Origin: Isoetes taiwanensis
Lineage: Eukaryota; Streptophyta; Lycopodiopsida; Isoetales; Isoetaceae
Assembly (NCBI GenBank): GCA_021234155.1
Contig: JAJEKV010000398.1
Span: forward strand, 109,138 to 173,137
DNA length: 64,000 nt
Reading direction: 5' to 3'
The number at the start of each line of letters is the position of its first letter. Position 1 is the stretch's first letter. A program made the translations under genes and the position numbers. This document shows, piece after piece, positions 9,770 to 22,176 of the stretch. The notes under the pieces were generated by a model. The model had not been told where the DNA came from. It did not search any database and saw nothing but the letters and a program-made list of their open reading frames with translations.

Positions 9770-11489
9770 TTGGACCAAATTAATATATCTTAGATGGTGT
9801 TAGATACTGCTCCAATAATTGTTGGAAACATTGTCGAAAAAATCAGTAATTTCTTGAATTCTATGCCTAAGGAATGAAGTATACATTGGTCTCTAGTTGT
9901 GTGCTATTTATGAGCAAATATATTAAAGATATTCTTCTTCCATTGATCCCAACGACCTGTTAGGTTGTAGAAAGGAGTATATAATGGATTGATGTAGAGA
10001 AGCATAGATCAAACAATATTATCTAATAACAAAGTGAGCAAATCAGATGGAAATCTGTGTTTGAAAATTATGATATCTAGTGAATTTTGGTCGTTATATA
10101 AAACTACATTAAGCATACAGGTAACTAATAGCGCTTTTAGTATCTTTTAGTATTTTGTTGGAACTTCTTCTCTATCGGACCTCACTTTCTAATCTGGATT
10201 GCGAGCCATCAATTAAGCATCACAGCCACTAGAAATTAAACATATACACTCTGGATTTGGAACTGTAAGTATTGTTTATAGTTATCTTTCCTAAGAAAAA
10301 ACCTATCCTGACCACTAATTTTTTCTATGTCCTCTTCTATGTGCATGGCCATGGGATTTTGGGGAGAAACTAGGGTCGACATGTCTACAGCAGGGTTTGA
10401 GAAGGAAAAGGAGAGTGGAGGGGCACTAATTTTTATGGCCCTGGCTCCACCAATTTTTGTTTGCGACTACCTGAACCTCTAATCCATCTGATTCTCGACC
10501 AGCATAAAAGTGGAGCGAATGAACTTCTAAACTGAAAAAAAGACAATCCTATAAAGGAATGGAGTCTATTTACGGCCAACCCAAATCAGAATTCAATATA
10601 TGCTAGGGAGAGGGAGCTCCCTAAGTTTTCTGCCGAAGGCTGCTTGACATTTTTGTTCATAGCTTGAGTTATTAACAACGGATTTAGGTCTTTTTTGGCT
10701 CGTTCGAAAGCTGATTCAATGCTCTTTCCAAGGTGTGTGGCATATAGGTTTCAAATTCTAGCTGGTAGCTGTTTTGACCTTGACAGTTTCGGCCCCTTTG
10801 AAAAGGAATGACGTCAACTTCCAAATTGCCTGCAAAATCTCCTGTATCCATGCCGATGCAGGGGGCAAATTTGGAATTGCATGTTACCCTCTAGCTCTTG
10901 GCAAGGTGTCTTTCAAGAAGGTGACTTTTTGCACTGGCACCTTGTGCTAATGCATGGAATAGTACAAGTGCTTTGAATAGCATTAATGCTTCTGTAAATG
11001 GTGCTTCGGCATCCACTGGTGCCAATTCTAATAAATCCCCTAGTGTTTCGGCATCCTCTGGAGGTCCTCAACTCCTGGAGTAAATGCTAGCAGAGAACGG
11101 TTTAGTGATGGTATCAAGGACTTGTCGTCAACTACTTCTGCAGTTCGTGTTGCTACAGCTATTGATATGATGATTCAAGATAATAAGAAAGATCTTAGTA
11201 ACCTTTTGGGGAGTTAAGGACAAAGGAAACTCAGTTGGAGCTTCAATTAACTCCTATTGAACTTTTTTAACAGCCTAAAATGTGTAAGAATACTCTTCAA
11301 ACGTCTGAATACAATATGGTTGAGATTGATCATGATTTGCAGAAGAAATGTATTGGTAATTTGATGTCGTTTAGTGTGGTTAGTCAATAAGGACTTCTTG
11401 ATACTAGAAAGCTTGGTTATTGGTTGACTGGCCATCTTCAGAGAATAGGGCTACCACTTTACCGAACTTTAAAGANCGCTGGATAGAAA

Positions 11490-12515
11490 GTTCTTCTTGA
11501 TTGTTTTTGATGATGCTACTGCTGTTGAACAACTGGTGGCATGTGGTGTGGACCCAATCTGGAGTGATTATATTTTGTATCAGCTCTACTCGCCTGGCTT
11601 TGCTCCTGGTATGGCTTATGCTGTTAAGATGTCATGCTGGTTTTCTATTCTAATCTTCCTCCTAATCTCTTGGTACCGTAGTTTCTTATCAGTATTGCTA
11701 ATTGTCTGAGTTCATTTGGCCCATTATATTGTTGATGGAGTTAAACTTTGTGTCTCTCTTCCTTCTAATCGTGGTCTTTCTGATTCTAAGTGGCCCTATC
11801 GTTTTGAAGTATGCTGACTTGTTTCCTCAACTTGCTCTATTTGCAATTTTTCATGCTAATAAAGAACCTTCCTTCCTTCTTGCAATGGTCCCTTTTTCCT
11901 TTGTGCCTCCTACTTCTGTTGTGTCCCCTTTACCTTCTGTTGTCCCCTCTGGCAATGCTACTGATACCTCTACTGTTGCTATTTCTTATGATGCTAAAAT
12001 CTCTATCCTGCAGAAGATTATGCATACTCCCACTTTTGATGCAAATGCTAGAGCCAAATTATAGAAGATCCAGGAGATGCAAGAGCAGCAAAAAAATATT
12101 CACGAGCATCATGAAATACCCAAGAGGGATGGCAAATGTGAATTGGAAAAGAGTTCCATGCAATAAGGCTAGTCAACATGCCGCTAATGTCATGAATGAG
12201 TTTGATACTTTGCGTAGAAGGGTGGAGCGAAGAGGAGGCTCTCTCTTTCCAGGTTCCCAACAAAATAATTTTGTTTTTGGGGGGATATACAGAGAGAAGG
12301 CTCTCCCTCACCAAATGTTAAACAAAACAATGGAAGGGTGGAACAGAGAAGAGGCATCCTCTTGGAAGGACGAGATGGGCTGGCCTCCTTTTCAGAATCA
12401 TGTGAGATGGACAAGGTTGATGTTGGCTCTATTGGTATGGAGGTGGAACGTAATAGTTAGGGCACATGAATCTTTTGTCTTGGAATGTGAGGGGAGTGGC
12501 CTCTTCCCCAAGTAA
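11490..12515 (+). pseudogene. LINE A ORF1 remnant
   Basis: Frames at 11497-11709, 11702-12064 and 11811-12515 together carry an ORF1-like protein: VDPIWSDYILYQLYSPGFAPGMAY, then SEFIWPII, VSLPSNRGLSDS-like sequence, and a Gln/Glu-rich part before ORF2. LINE B has the same order on the minus strand at 58924-57960. Plant L1 ORF1 proteins bind RNA and escort the element. Several frame changes and stops make this copy non-functional. No zinc knuckle is evident. Confidence 0.6.
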
Positions 12516-14435
12516 AAGAAGCAGGTTATCTCTTTACCTGTCTAAGATTTCTACTACCTTCTGCTGCCTTTAAGAGCATAAATATTGCCAAGGTGATGTA
12601 CATAAAGTAGCTAATATGTTTGGACGTGATAATAATGTCTTGATGTCTACTGCTGATGCATCTAAGGCTGGTGTGCTTACTGCGTGGAAGTCCACTGTGG
12701 ATGTCTCTTACTCATATAGATAGGTTTGCATGGCAAATAATAATGAAGTGGAAAGATAAAGGCCAAGAATAGGGTTTGATAAATGCTATGCTCATAATAG
12801 ACCTCGCCAGTGTGGTTCTTTGTGAGCAACTGTGAGGAATAAAATTCTTTATCTTGGGCAGAATGTTGCATGGTTTTTGGTTGGACACTTTTACATGGTC
12901 GAGTTGTAAAGAGATAAAAGTGGTCGAGGTCTTAAAATGGTGCCAGGGTTCGAGCGGGAATACTGGTTAAGCCTTTTACACGATTGCCAGTTTATAGATA
13001 TTGATGGTGATCAGTCCTTCACATGGTGTAATGGTTGGAGTAGGCAGAGTTTATGCAAGACATGATAGAGGATACTTTAATACTTGTGCATCTGCTTTGC
13101 TAGTAGATTTTTATTACTCGTTTCTTTTTGATAGCTCCATGTTTGATCATAATCTGCAACTCTTATCCAATAATGTGGCAAATTGTCATAGACCTACTAG
13201 AACTACATTAAGCTTAATTGCAAGTGCTCGGAGGAAGATGAGTTCAAAGTTGGTTATTATCAAGTTTGGTCTCAGGACTTCTCATCTCGTAGGGGCATAT
13301 CTGGGATTGTTGCAGCATTGTTGACAGTGAAGTCATTTTCAAAAGAATGGGGGAGAATCAGAGCTGTTGAAGCTAGAGGACTCTTGACTGCATTGTACCA
13401 GGAATTAGAACAACTCCGTGCTCGTGGCCCTACTAGTGGAGTTAGAGAAAAGGAGTTACTATCTCAGATCAAGGCTATAGAAACTGTAAAAGCTACTGAA
13501 GCCAAGATGAAGACAGGGTTGCAATGGTTCAAGGATGGAGATAGATGTACCCAGTTCTTTTTGCCGCTATAAGAACAAGAAAACTTGCCACTTTTATACA
13601 TTCTTTGGTGTTGCCGTATGGCTCTTTTATCTCTGATCCTGTGCATCTTAAGTAGTATCTCCGTCAGCACTTTTCTTCATTCTTTGTGGGGCGTCTATTG
13701 CCCTTTCAAGGGGACATATAATCAGCTGTGTTGATTAAGGTGCGTCGCATTATTTGTGAAGAGCAGTGGTTGCTTCTCGAGTCCAATATTGTGAAGGAGG
13801 ATTTAAATGGGGCTATGGCTCTCGTAGAAAAGCACAAATGCCTTAGTCTAGATGGCTTCTCTATTAAATTCTTTCAGAAGTGTTGGGACTCGTTGGAGGC
13901 TGATGTACATGATGGCTTTTGTGAGTTTCAGAGATATAGGTGCCTTGATAAGATTTTGAATACAGGTTGCATCTCCGTCATTCCAAAGAGCAAGGAACCC
14001 AATACTATTTCTGACTGGCGATCTATTACATTGCTTTCCTCTGTTACAAGATCTTTGCTAAGACGTTGATAAGCCCTCTGTGTACAAGATCTATCTCGTC
14101 AACACAATCTGGCCTCTTCCTTAGCTATTCTCAATAACGTGGTTGCTGCATACGAGGAAATATATTGGGCCCCGTTATAAGGCCATGGAGCAGCGTATCT
14201 TAAGCTTGATTTTGCTAAAGCTTCCGATGGTGCTGATTGGGATTTCTTGGAGAAGTGTCTTTTGCTCTTGGGTTCGGAGAGTCTTTTACAATAAATATCA
14301 TGAAGCTTCGCACGTCAGCAAGGTCTACTGTACTTTTTCAAGGCGAGCCATCTGATATTTTTCTAGTGGGTTGAAGAATTCGGCAAGGTTGCCCCTTAAT
14401 ACCCTTGCTCTTCACAATTGTGGCAGAAGTATTAT
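12470..14435 (+). pseudogene. LINE A ORF2, endonuclease and N-terminal reverse transcriptase
   Basis: ORF2 begins near 12470 with NLLSWNVRGVASS, the first strand of the L1 apurinic-like endonuclease. It continues with KYCQGDVHKVANMFGRDNN and the FTWCNGW motif near 13020. The linker to RT reads FSKEWGRIRAVEARGLLTAL and GLQWFKDGDRCTQFF (13330-13560). RT landmarks follow: LVEKHKCLSLDGFSIKFFQKCWD-like (about 13830), ISVIPKSKEP (about 13975) and RQGCPL (about 14385, in another frame). Many stops and frameshifts show a dead copy. The reading ends at codon EVL where the CACTA element inserted. Confidence 0.75.
14433..14435. repeat. Target-site duplication TAT, left copy
   Basis: Three bases before the CACTA terminus. 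Matched by TAT at 30405-30407. Confidence 0.85.
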
Positions 14436-14930
14436 CACTATAATCCCAAAACTTGCTCTATGTGTAGTTTTTTGCTGTCTTTTTTGCAAAAAAACAACAC
14501 TTAAAAGCCACCCATAGTAATGTTCCGAAAATGCTAGAAACAACGCATAGTTTTTTAGTGTGGTTTTTCGCACACAAAAAACATGTCGTTTTCATGCGTG
14601 GTTTTTAAACAAAAACAACCCGTAATTTTTATGTGTTGTTTTCACGTGGTTTTGTAAGAAAAACAATGTGTAAATTTTATGTATGGTTTTTGATCAAAAA
14701 ACAAAATCTGCGCATGGTTTTTAGATGTGGTATTCACTTAAAAACAATGCATGGTATGTAAATTTAGCATGGTTTTCCTTCAATTGTCCACATGTTATTT
14801 TCATTGTTTATAGTGCAACCATGTATTGTTTTTTTTGTACAGCACGTGTTTTTTTCTAGTATAGTTTTAAACAATGTGTGGATTTAAACAAAACAACATA
14901 AGAAACCTAACGGCATTGTTTTCAGTTGTC
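14436..14930. repeat. CACTA-1 left subterminal array
   Basis: Dense, irregular repeats of words such as GTGGTTTTT, AAAACAAC and CGTGGTTTT, alternating in orientation, in AT-rich sequence. In CACTA elements such subterminal repeats bind the element's regulatory protein. The array at 30110-30404 is its inverted partner. Confidence 0.75.
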
Positions 14931-15784
14931 ATGAGGAAAGAGAATTACATTTTTGCAACAGTAAAAAAATTGTCTAATAAGTATACATTTCCCATTTGAA
15001 TTTTTTAGAACACAATCACATATTGTGTATCATCTCATTTTCAACTAAAAAACGTTGAAATATCAGGCCGACGTTTTTTTCACGATCAAAGGAGATATGT
15101 GATAGGAGGTCAAACATTTCAAATAGTTTTTATCCAGTCTAAGCTTCCTCGTAGACCCGTGTCAGCTGAAAGTGTCGGTCCATGCTGATGGATTGGTCTA
15201 TCAAAAGGCCTTAAGCTCAACAATGCATTCAAAAAAGTAGAAGTTGAAAAGGTCACTATGCGAGGGAATCAACAATATAGAGTAGTAAAAGCAGAAACTT
15301 GAAGGCTATGGAAAGGAAAGGGCAAAGTGTGGAAACCGTAAATTGAAGCTGTTTTTGTTGAGAATATAAGAGATGGAAAAGAAGCGATACAATTGATAAG
15401 ATTAATAACGGGACAAGAGGTCCCTAAATATAAATGTAATAGCTATCTGCTCTGTTGCGGCACAAGCTCGGGGGAGTGGCTCAGAGGATTTGCAGAGATG
15501 AACACAGAGGCAAAGGTGTTAGTCAGATTCCAAACTTTACAATCTCAAAATGAGCAATCTATTATGCAATATATTCTACAATGTATAAAATGTAATGTAG
15601 CAAAAAACAATATAATGTAATCGACAATTTACAATTAGCTTTATGTTTTAAAAACAAGGGGCGTCCATATCTGCAATGCCAGAAACAAGCATATAAGTGA
15701 AATATTTGGAAGCAAAAGGACAAATATGTTCCAGATTCTGAAACCTACAAGAAGATTTCTGTGTTCCCTGTTTGCAACATAAAC
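14931..15784. other. CACTA-1 interior, unassigned
   Basis: No gene recognised. A 75-codon plus frame at 15393-15620 (ITGQEVPKYKCNSYLLCCG) has no family signature. Could be part of the original element body or captured DNA. Confidence 0.35.
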
Positions 15785-16860
15785 ATGATTCTAGAATGGG
15801 ACTCGCAGAAACCAACAAACCGCTCGATAGGCTTCTCATTCATCTCAGCAGATTTTCTACAATGGTGGACAGTGGGTAGCCGCCACATGCGAACTACCCA
15901 CGAAAAATAAAGGGAAATCCAATTATATCATTTGGACCCCAAAAAAAAAAAAAAAATGCAATGCTAATAGATGAGTTCTTCGATGTACTGCCGAAAGCTT
16001 ATCAAGGGATTAAAAACCCGCCCTTTCGGGTTTTCGAGGAAAAACCTAGTGATAAGCCTTGGCAGGGGCTTAGACAAGCGTAAGGCATAGAATCGCTCCC
16101 AAAAAACCCCCGCATGGAGAAGTCGAAACAAATGCTCGCCCACCTGTACCTGCACATCACCAACACAACAAACGAGACAACACAAACATACCAGAGAATA
16201 GCATCACCCAGCGGGTGGAAAAAAAGCATCACCTAGCGGGTGGAAAAACATAATAAACAGAAACTTGTACAAAATACAATAAACAAAGAAGGGGGGAGGG
16301 TGGGTTCAAAGAGAATAAGGTACTGCTGAGAGAAGAGGAAGAGCCGATGAGACGTGGATGCGTAAACGCAGCGCTGAAATAGCGAACTCCCAACCAAAAC
16401 GGGCATGCGCCACCGCGATGCATGCAGGACATGCATGCTCGTCCCATTCTAGAATGGCGATCCGATGTCTCGGATCGATGCGATTCTAGAATGGGACTCG
16501 CAGAAACCAACAAACCGCCCGACTACCAGAGAACTTCCTTATAAACTAGGATCGAGGACGAAGGTCACAGGACGAGGCCAAAGACCAGAAAAGGATAGCA
16601 AGAAAGAAACGCCAAATTGGCTAAACCAGGCAGGAAGAAGCCCCTCCCCTGCTTGGAAACAATTCAAAGAGAATAAGGTACTGCTGAGAGAAGAGGAAGC
16701 GCCGATGAGACGTGGATGCAGAAACGCGCCTGAAATAGCGAACTCCCAACCAAAACGGGCATGCGCCGCCCGCATGCATGCAGGACATGCATGCTCGTCC
16801 CATTCTAGAATGGCGATCCGATGTCTCGGATCGATGCGAATGTTCTCTGCTGTCCTCTAA
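15785..16860. repeat. R composite repeat, copy 1 (uninterrupted)
   Basis: Two linked units, 15785-16480 and about 16481-16860, each opening with ATTCTAGAATGGGACTCGCA and closing with a shared 3' part. That shared part reads GGTACTGCTGAGAGAAGAGG, then GAACTCCCAACCAAAACGGG, then a CATGCATG-rich stretch and a palindromic end. Unit 1 also has a terminator-like hairpin (AACCCGCCCTTTCGGGTT, about 16016) and a 24-bp tandem CATCACCCAGCGGGTGG. No protein is encoded. The same two-unit order occurs at 18748-19517 plus 26407-26660, so the pair spreads or was duplicated as one. Class unknown (SINE-like, foldback or other). Confidence 0.8.
16441..16497. repeat. Palindromic junction hairpin of R copy 1
   Basis: GTCCCATTCTAGAAT and its exact reverse complement enclose a second inner palindrome, CGATCCGA with TCGGATCG. 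It sits exactly at the join of the two R units. A diverged copy of the left part closes unit 2 near 16799-16840. Confidence 0.85.
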
Positions 16861-18747
16861 AATTTGAAGAACCAACAAGTGAGATGCAAATACTAAATAG
16901 ATAAGCACACCAGCTATACCTGGAACACGGTAATCTTGAAGCCGCTAGTGAGATCCTTTATTGTTGGCAAAATTGCAAGTGCTTGCTGTCAAAAGACCTG
17001 GTTTTCAGATTCCAGATTGGAGAGTTTTTCTTCTAATCTGGGTTGAAGCAATAACAATAATTAAATCATCTTCCTTTGGCCAATCAAAGTTCTTGACAAC
17101 AGAAGACAGGAAAAGAAGAACAAAAGATATTAAAAGCATAATGAGAAAGTCCAATATATGCCAATAATGGTCTTAGAGATTCTCAGCCTAACAAACAGGC
17201 ACAGGTTTGTTAGAGAGGCAGAGACATCTCAGTTCCATTACTGATAGCACGTCAAATACCTTTACAATGTGGCTGCGTATTGGAATTACAATCTTGAATG
17301 CGATCAAATCAGACATTAGAGGTGTAGAAGGAAACCCTTCAAGACATGTATACATCAAATACCTTTGCACAACTTTTTGTAAGTTCTCAAAGTACCAACT
17401 TTTTGTGGATTCCCTCTTTCTCATCAGAAATCACTGCAAGTGCTCTGTGTCATTTGCCCTTGCTTCAAGAGTAATAACCAAACCCTGATCGAATCCCACA
17501 CACACATGTGAATCTTAAGCTAAGAAAAATTCCAAACAAAAAAAAAAGACCATGGAGATACCAGAGGGGTGCCAATCTGGAGCCTGATCTTCTTCCTGTA
17601 TCCAAAGGTAATCCCTTGAGCTCTGCCATGGCTGTTGTTTGCTGCCAGCGCTTGTCATTGCACTGCATCTTCGCCCCCTGAATCCCTGTTTGCCTCCATC
17701 CTCCCTATTCTGGTGCCTCCATACTTCCTATTTGCCTTCCAATCTGACAAAAGAAAATAGGAAAGATTTAGATCCTTCAAATCTGAGAACAGAAAACAAT
17801 GAAAAGTACAGACAGGAAAACCGCTGGACCTCCAAGGGCGGAGTGCTTTCGGGATATTTGGAATGGCGGAGTTGGATCCGGCCGGGGGCGAGGAGTAGGA
17901 GGTCATTTGGAGTCTGAGTCGACATTACGCATAGAAGTTTTTGGATAGGGTTTCGAATGCAGAGTATGCTGGATATAGTGTCGAATGGGGCATTTGAAAT
18001 TATCCCGCCCATTGGTGGGGGGTCGGGATAATTAATTTGAAGTATTGCACACTCATATTTTTTTGTTCAATGGATCCTGGCATATTCTAAAAAATATGCC
18101 AGATCTGGGGTGGGAAAAATTACACCTCAGACCCACATATTGAAGAATGCTCCCCATATGCAAGTAATACATGGCCCTAGACCATTGCAAGTAGAGGAAA
18201 TTCCACGAGGAAATTTCTTGAGGCGACGCCCAAGTGGCGAACCTGCAGTGCCGCCGAGTCTGGCAGGCTGCCGAGGGAATATTTTTGAGGCAATGGACTT
18301 TCCCTTATATAATGTACAGTTGGGCGAATTACAATCCGCCATGTGGTAAGTGTGGAAATCTTATTCCTTACTCTGTTTCGGCATTTCACAGAGATTCAAG
18401 TCACAGAGTCGTATTTCGAATAGATTCAAGGTGATTTAAGCTTAGAAGGTTGTTCCATAGCCATTGCCACAATCAGAGAACAAAATGCTCTAGTTTTGCG
18501 ACCTTTGGAAGTTATGCCGATGGTGGCTTTATCTTCTGCAGCGCCGAATATAGATTCCCATAAGCCCCTTCCCATCCTCTTTTTTGTCAGATTTTTACCT
18601 GAATAGGCGGTTCCAGCAGGTTCAATCTCTATAGGCCTGTTTCCTGCCTTCCTTCCACTCTTCCTAATTCTTGCACAAGTTAATCTACAGATATGGCCAT
18701 CGGACAAAAGAACGACAAGTGTGCATTACGTATGGTTAGTGATAAAT
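16861..18747. other. CACTA-1 interior between R copies, possible captured gene pieces
   Basis: No family recognised. Minus-strand 17668-17570 reads AMAELKGLPLDTGRRSGSRL before a GT, and minus 17424-17188 and 18707-18426 are open. These look like first exons or UTR of ordinary genes, a common cargo of CACTA elements, but that is inference. A 10-bp-arm hairpin (AATTATCCCG, 17998-18033) lies in this stretch. Confidence 0.3.
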
Positions 18748-19426
18748 TCTGGGAAAGGACTCGCGAGAGACACAAAACCGTGATAGATAGGCTTCTCATT
18801 CATCTCAACAGATTTTCTACAATGGTGGACAGTGGATAGCCGCACACATGCGAACTACCCACGAAAAATAAAGGGAAAATCCAATTATATCATTTTGACC
18901 CCAAAACAAATACAATGCTAAGATGAGTGGCTGATGTACCTGCCGAAAGCTTATCACCGGGATTAAAAAACCCCGCCCTTTCGGGTTTTCGAGGAAAAAC
19001 CCTAGTGATAAGCCTTCGCAAGGGGCTTAGACAAACGTAAAGGCATAGAATCGCCCCAAAAAACCAGCGCGATGGAGAAGTCAAAACGGATGGCTCGCCA
19101 ACCATGCACGCACATCACCAACAACAAACGAAACATACCAAAGAATAGCATCACCCGCTGGATGGAAAAAAAGCATCACCCACCGGGTGGAAAAACATGA
19201 TAAACAGAACTTGTACAAAATATAATAAACAAAGAAGGGGGGGAGGGTGGGTTCAAAGAGAAAAAGGTACTGCTGAGAGAAGAGGAAGCGCCGATGAAAC
19301 GTCGATGAAGAACTCTGCAATAAGTAGCAAACGCCCAACCTAATGAACGGCCCAAAACGCATGCGATGCATGCATGCGACGCATGCAATGCATGCGACGC
19401 ATGCAATGCATGCATGCTTGTCTTGA

Positions 19427-19468
19427 GCAAGAATGCCGATTCGCTACGCGAATCGACGATATTCTTGC
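19427..19468. repeat. Palindromic junction hairpin of R copy 2
   Basis: GCAAGAAT and ATTCTTGC enclose GATTCG and CGAATC. It occupies the same place as the hairpin at 16441-16497 but with different stem sequence on both sides, so pairing is kept while bases changed. The adjoining CATGCATG-rich run (19355-19415) is expanded relative to copy 1. Confidence 0.8.
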
Positions 19469-19514
19469 ACTGCGACTCGCATGAAACCAACAAAACGCCC
19501 GAATACCAAAGGAC

Positions 19515-19517
19515 TTC
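19515..19517. repeat. Target-site duplication TTC, left copy
   Basis: Matched by TTC at 26404-26406. The intact R copy carries a single TTC at 16535-16537, giving the empty site. Confidence 0.85.
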
Positions 19518-20060
19518 CACAAGGCACCCAAAAAATTAACTACTATAATTTACCACTAAAAAACCACTATTGGTGTGGTTTTCTATGCAGATTTTTTTAT
19601 CCTTAATAAAAACCACATATTATTGTGGTTTTTATAATTAATACATAGTTAATTATACTGGTTTTTTGTTGAAGCATGGTTTATTTGCGTTGATAATGGT
19701 TTTTGATATGGTTTTTAATGCAATAGTGGTAATTCATTATGGTTTTTTAATATACCATGGTTTATCGAATTGGTAGTGACTTGTCGTAAGAGTTTTTCAA
19801 TATTGTTTTCAATGTGTTGATAGTTATTCACATTGGTTTCAATTGTGGGAGTTATTAATACTATTTTAAATTTTATAGTGATTATTCATGTTGGTTTTTC
19901 TATTACAATATTGAGATATTAAAAATTGGATTATGGTCAATTTAGTGGTTACTCATAAGTTTCACTCAAAAGGGTCGTCATTTCATGATGGCTATTAACA
20001 CAAGAGTCCAAAGGAAATAGCTATTATAACTAATCGTTATCAGACCACTATAGGTATATT
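19518..20060. repeat. CACTA-2 left subterminal array
   Basis: Repeated words such as TGGTTTTT, ATGGTTTTT and ACCACTA in AT-rich sequence, opposite in sense to 25780-26403. Confidence 0.75.
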
Positions 20061-22170
20061 ATTTTTGGGTTGCTCGAAAGGGCAAACCCGTGTTTGATGG
20101 AGTTGTGTGGGGGAGCTAAGAACATTCTCTTGATTCTCAATTCATGTTGAGTTATTAATGGGGATCACCCAATGTTGTGGAGCTCCAGCGCTGGCTAGAA
20201 TCCCCACTTTTATGACCATAGAACTTTTTTTTTTTTGCAAAATGTAATTAAAGCTCAAAAGACACCATATATCTGATTTAAATGTAGAAGACGCAGAAGT
20301 TGCAACAGTCTTCAAAGCTTTCAGCTTAGACTGATCATCCATGAGCAGGCGATTGCTTACGATTTTTTAATTTCGATCATCAGTTCTAACAAACATTGTA
20401 ACCCAAGAGAATTGTATCCAGTTTAGACATCATAGCAACATTTCATATACACAAGAATGAGCTTGGATAAATAGTAATTATGGCAGAGGGACTAGAATTT
20501 ACCGAAGATTTCTATTAATTTGGCACTTGAAGCATTTAGGATGTACTGCCTTAAAGCAGAGGAATATGATCGAAGTATTGAATTCCTTTTTCGAGCATCT
20601 GTTTGAAGGTAGGTTTCATGATTATATTGAAGGATGAATGTCCCACTTTGAGTGTGGAAATATTTTGATCAAGACACTTGAGTCAATTTCTTTTTTTTTT
20701 TTTTGGAAGAACGACAACATTATTTGAAACTCCAAGCCAAAAGCCAGATACAGATGCAGAGGCGGGACACTTGAGTTAAATGTGCCTTCCATGGCATTAA
20801 CACTGAACATGCAAGACATCTATCTCAGGGAATGAAAGAGGCAAAGCCAGGGACTTGGCATACCTGATGAACAATATATTTGGCAGGGATACACACACAG
20901 ATGAAGTATTTACATCTGATCTTGATGATGCTTATGCTTAGAACAAGATTCAACGCATTTGTTCTCTTGTTGGGTGTTATTTTCGCAAACAATTTGGAAC
21001 CGTAAAGTTTGCTTTCTATCGTCCATGTGCTTGAGCACAATAAGAGGTGATTGCATCTCTTAAAAAGTTCATAAGGTACTTGTTTGTTGGGTTGAACAAG
21101 GACATGGATTTGATTTTTATGTGGGTTTTCTTTAATTCTTAAAATTGCCAATGGCTTATTATTCTTATATATTCAAGGCCATTGAAAAGAAAAAAGGAAA
21201 AAGAACTTAGAACGGCCTGGCAGACATTTATTTGGCATCTTGGGCCTCTGTTTGGCGCCCAAGTCTCGCTGGGCCTTCTGTAACTGTTGTTTTGTAAATC
21301 GAGCAGGCTAATGCCAAGGAAGGCAAGCAATAATCTGTTAGTAAGAATTGCTGCCTGGTGGCCATTTGGAATCGTGGCTTGTATTGTCTTTATGGCAATG
21401 GCATATTCTCATACTGTAAATCGATGCCTAAAAGTGGATAATCGGTGCATGCATCTAGGTTTGAAACCCTGATTGATTTGCTTGGATGGCTTCTTGTAGC
21501 CGAATAGATACGATGTTCAATACTGAAGCATGAATATCTGTAAACTGTGCTCCAGACTCAGGTGCCAAAATGCAGAGATTTTGCCAATTAGATAATATGG
21601 CAGATCCTACAGTAGAGGGAAAACAACCGTGCACAAGACTGAAGGCAACTCACAGATGTGGAAGGAGCGTCATTAATCAGGTTTCTTATGAGATTTCCAA
21701 AGTTTGTATTCAAAATTATATATGCAGAGTTCTATCTAGGCTTTTGCCTAAGAGATTTTATGACAATGTTATACCTGGTGGGCAGCATTTACGTCTTTAT
21801 TTCTTTATCTTTTTGGCCGCTAGCGTAGATGTGAATAGATAGATGCTCTAGGTGCGGTTGCTCTAGTTGTAGTTGTAAATAGGTAGGTCCTTTGCTAGTT
21901 GCTGGCTTATGCAGTTAAGATATAAGCATGTTGCTGAAAGTGCGTTACATAGAATGGCTCTAGTTATGTTGCATTTTGATAGTTTATGAGTGCTGGATAT
22001 ACATGTGTAATAAGCTTTGTGTAGGTGCTGCTGTAATGCTCTCTTTGGATCTGCTTTTGAATGCTTGGATGGTGATATGGTATTTAAGGTTTATAACATC
22101 AGTTCTTATCCAACAAGATTTACAATTTGAAAATTTTAACACATGGTTTAAGCTGCCTGCGTATAGGGGT
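20061..22170. other. CACTA-2 interior upstream of the KNOX remnant, unassigned
   Basis: No gene recognised. A short coding-looking plus run near 20840-20940 (ARDLAYLMNNIFGRDTHTDEVF) lies before a stop. Missing upstream KNOX exons could lie here in decayed form, but I could not see the MEINOX domain. Poly-T tracts at 20227 and 20690. Confidence 0.3.
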
Positions 22171-22176
22171 AACCAG

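Larger units (their letters stand above)
9770..14435 (+). mobile_element. LINE A, 5' part (L1-type non-LTR retrotransposon)
   Basis: A degraded L1-like element on the plus strand with leader (to about 10600), ORF1 remnants (about 10700-12500) and an ORF2 with endonuclease and reverse transcriptase (about 12470-14435). It breaks off at 14435, where a CACTA element starts, and resumes at 30408. A second copy of the same family lies inverted at 50990-64000 (LINE B) and aligns from about 9770 to 13860. The true 5' end is uncertain because LINE B runs out of the window. A single N is present at 11475. Confidence 0.82.
18748..19517. repeat. R composite repeat, copy 2, left part
   Basis: Aligns with 15800-16537 over its whole length, including the CCCGCCCTTTCGGG hairpin, the tandem CATCACCC..GGGTGG pair, the GAGAGAAGAGGAAGCGCCGA stretch, and the junction. 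It breaks off at GGACTTC (19511-19517), where the inner CACTA-like element begins, and resumes at 26407. Confidence 0.85.

Noticed and set aside
16005-16040. GC hairpin followed by T-rich sequence, like a rho-independent terminator
   Set aside because: It lies in a repeated plant element, with no bacterial gene context, and is conserved in both R copies as part of the repeat.
16443-16495. TTCTAGAA words as heat-shock elements
   Set aside because: Only the two-unit core is present and it is explained by the palindromic repeat end; no gene follows.
17998-18033. Hairpin with 10-bp arms as a small-RNA gene
   Set aside because: Arms too short and the loop G-rich; chance occurrence is plausible.
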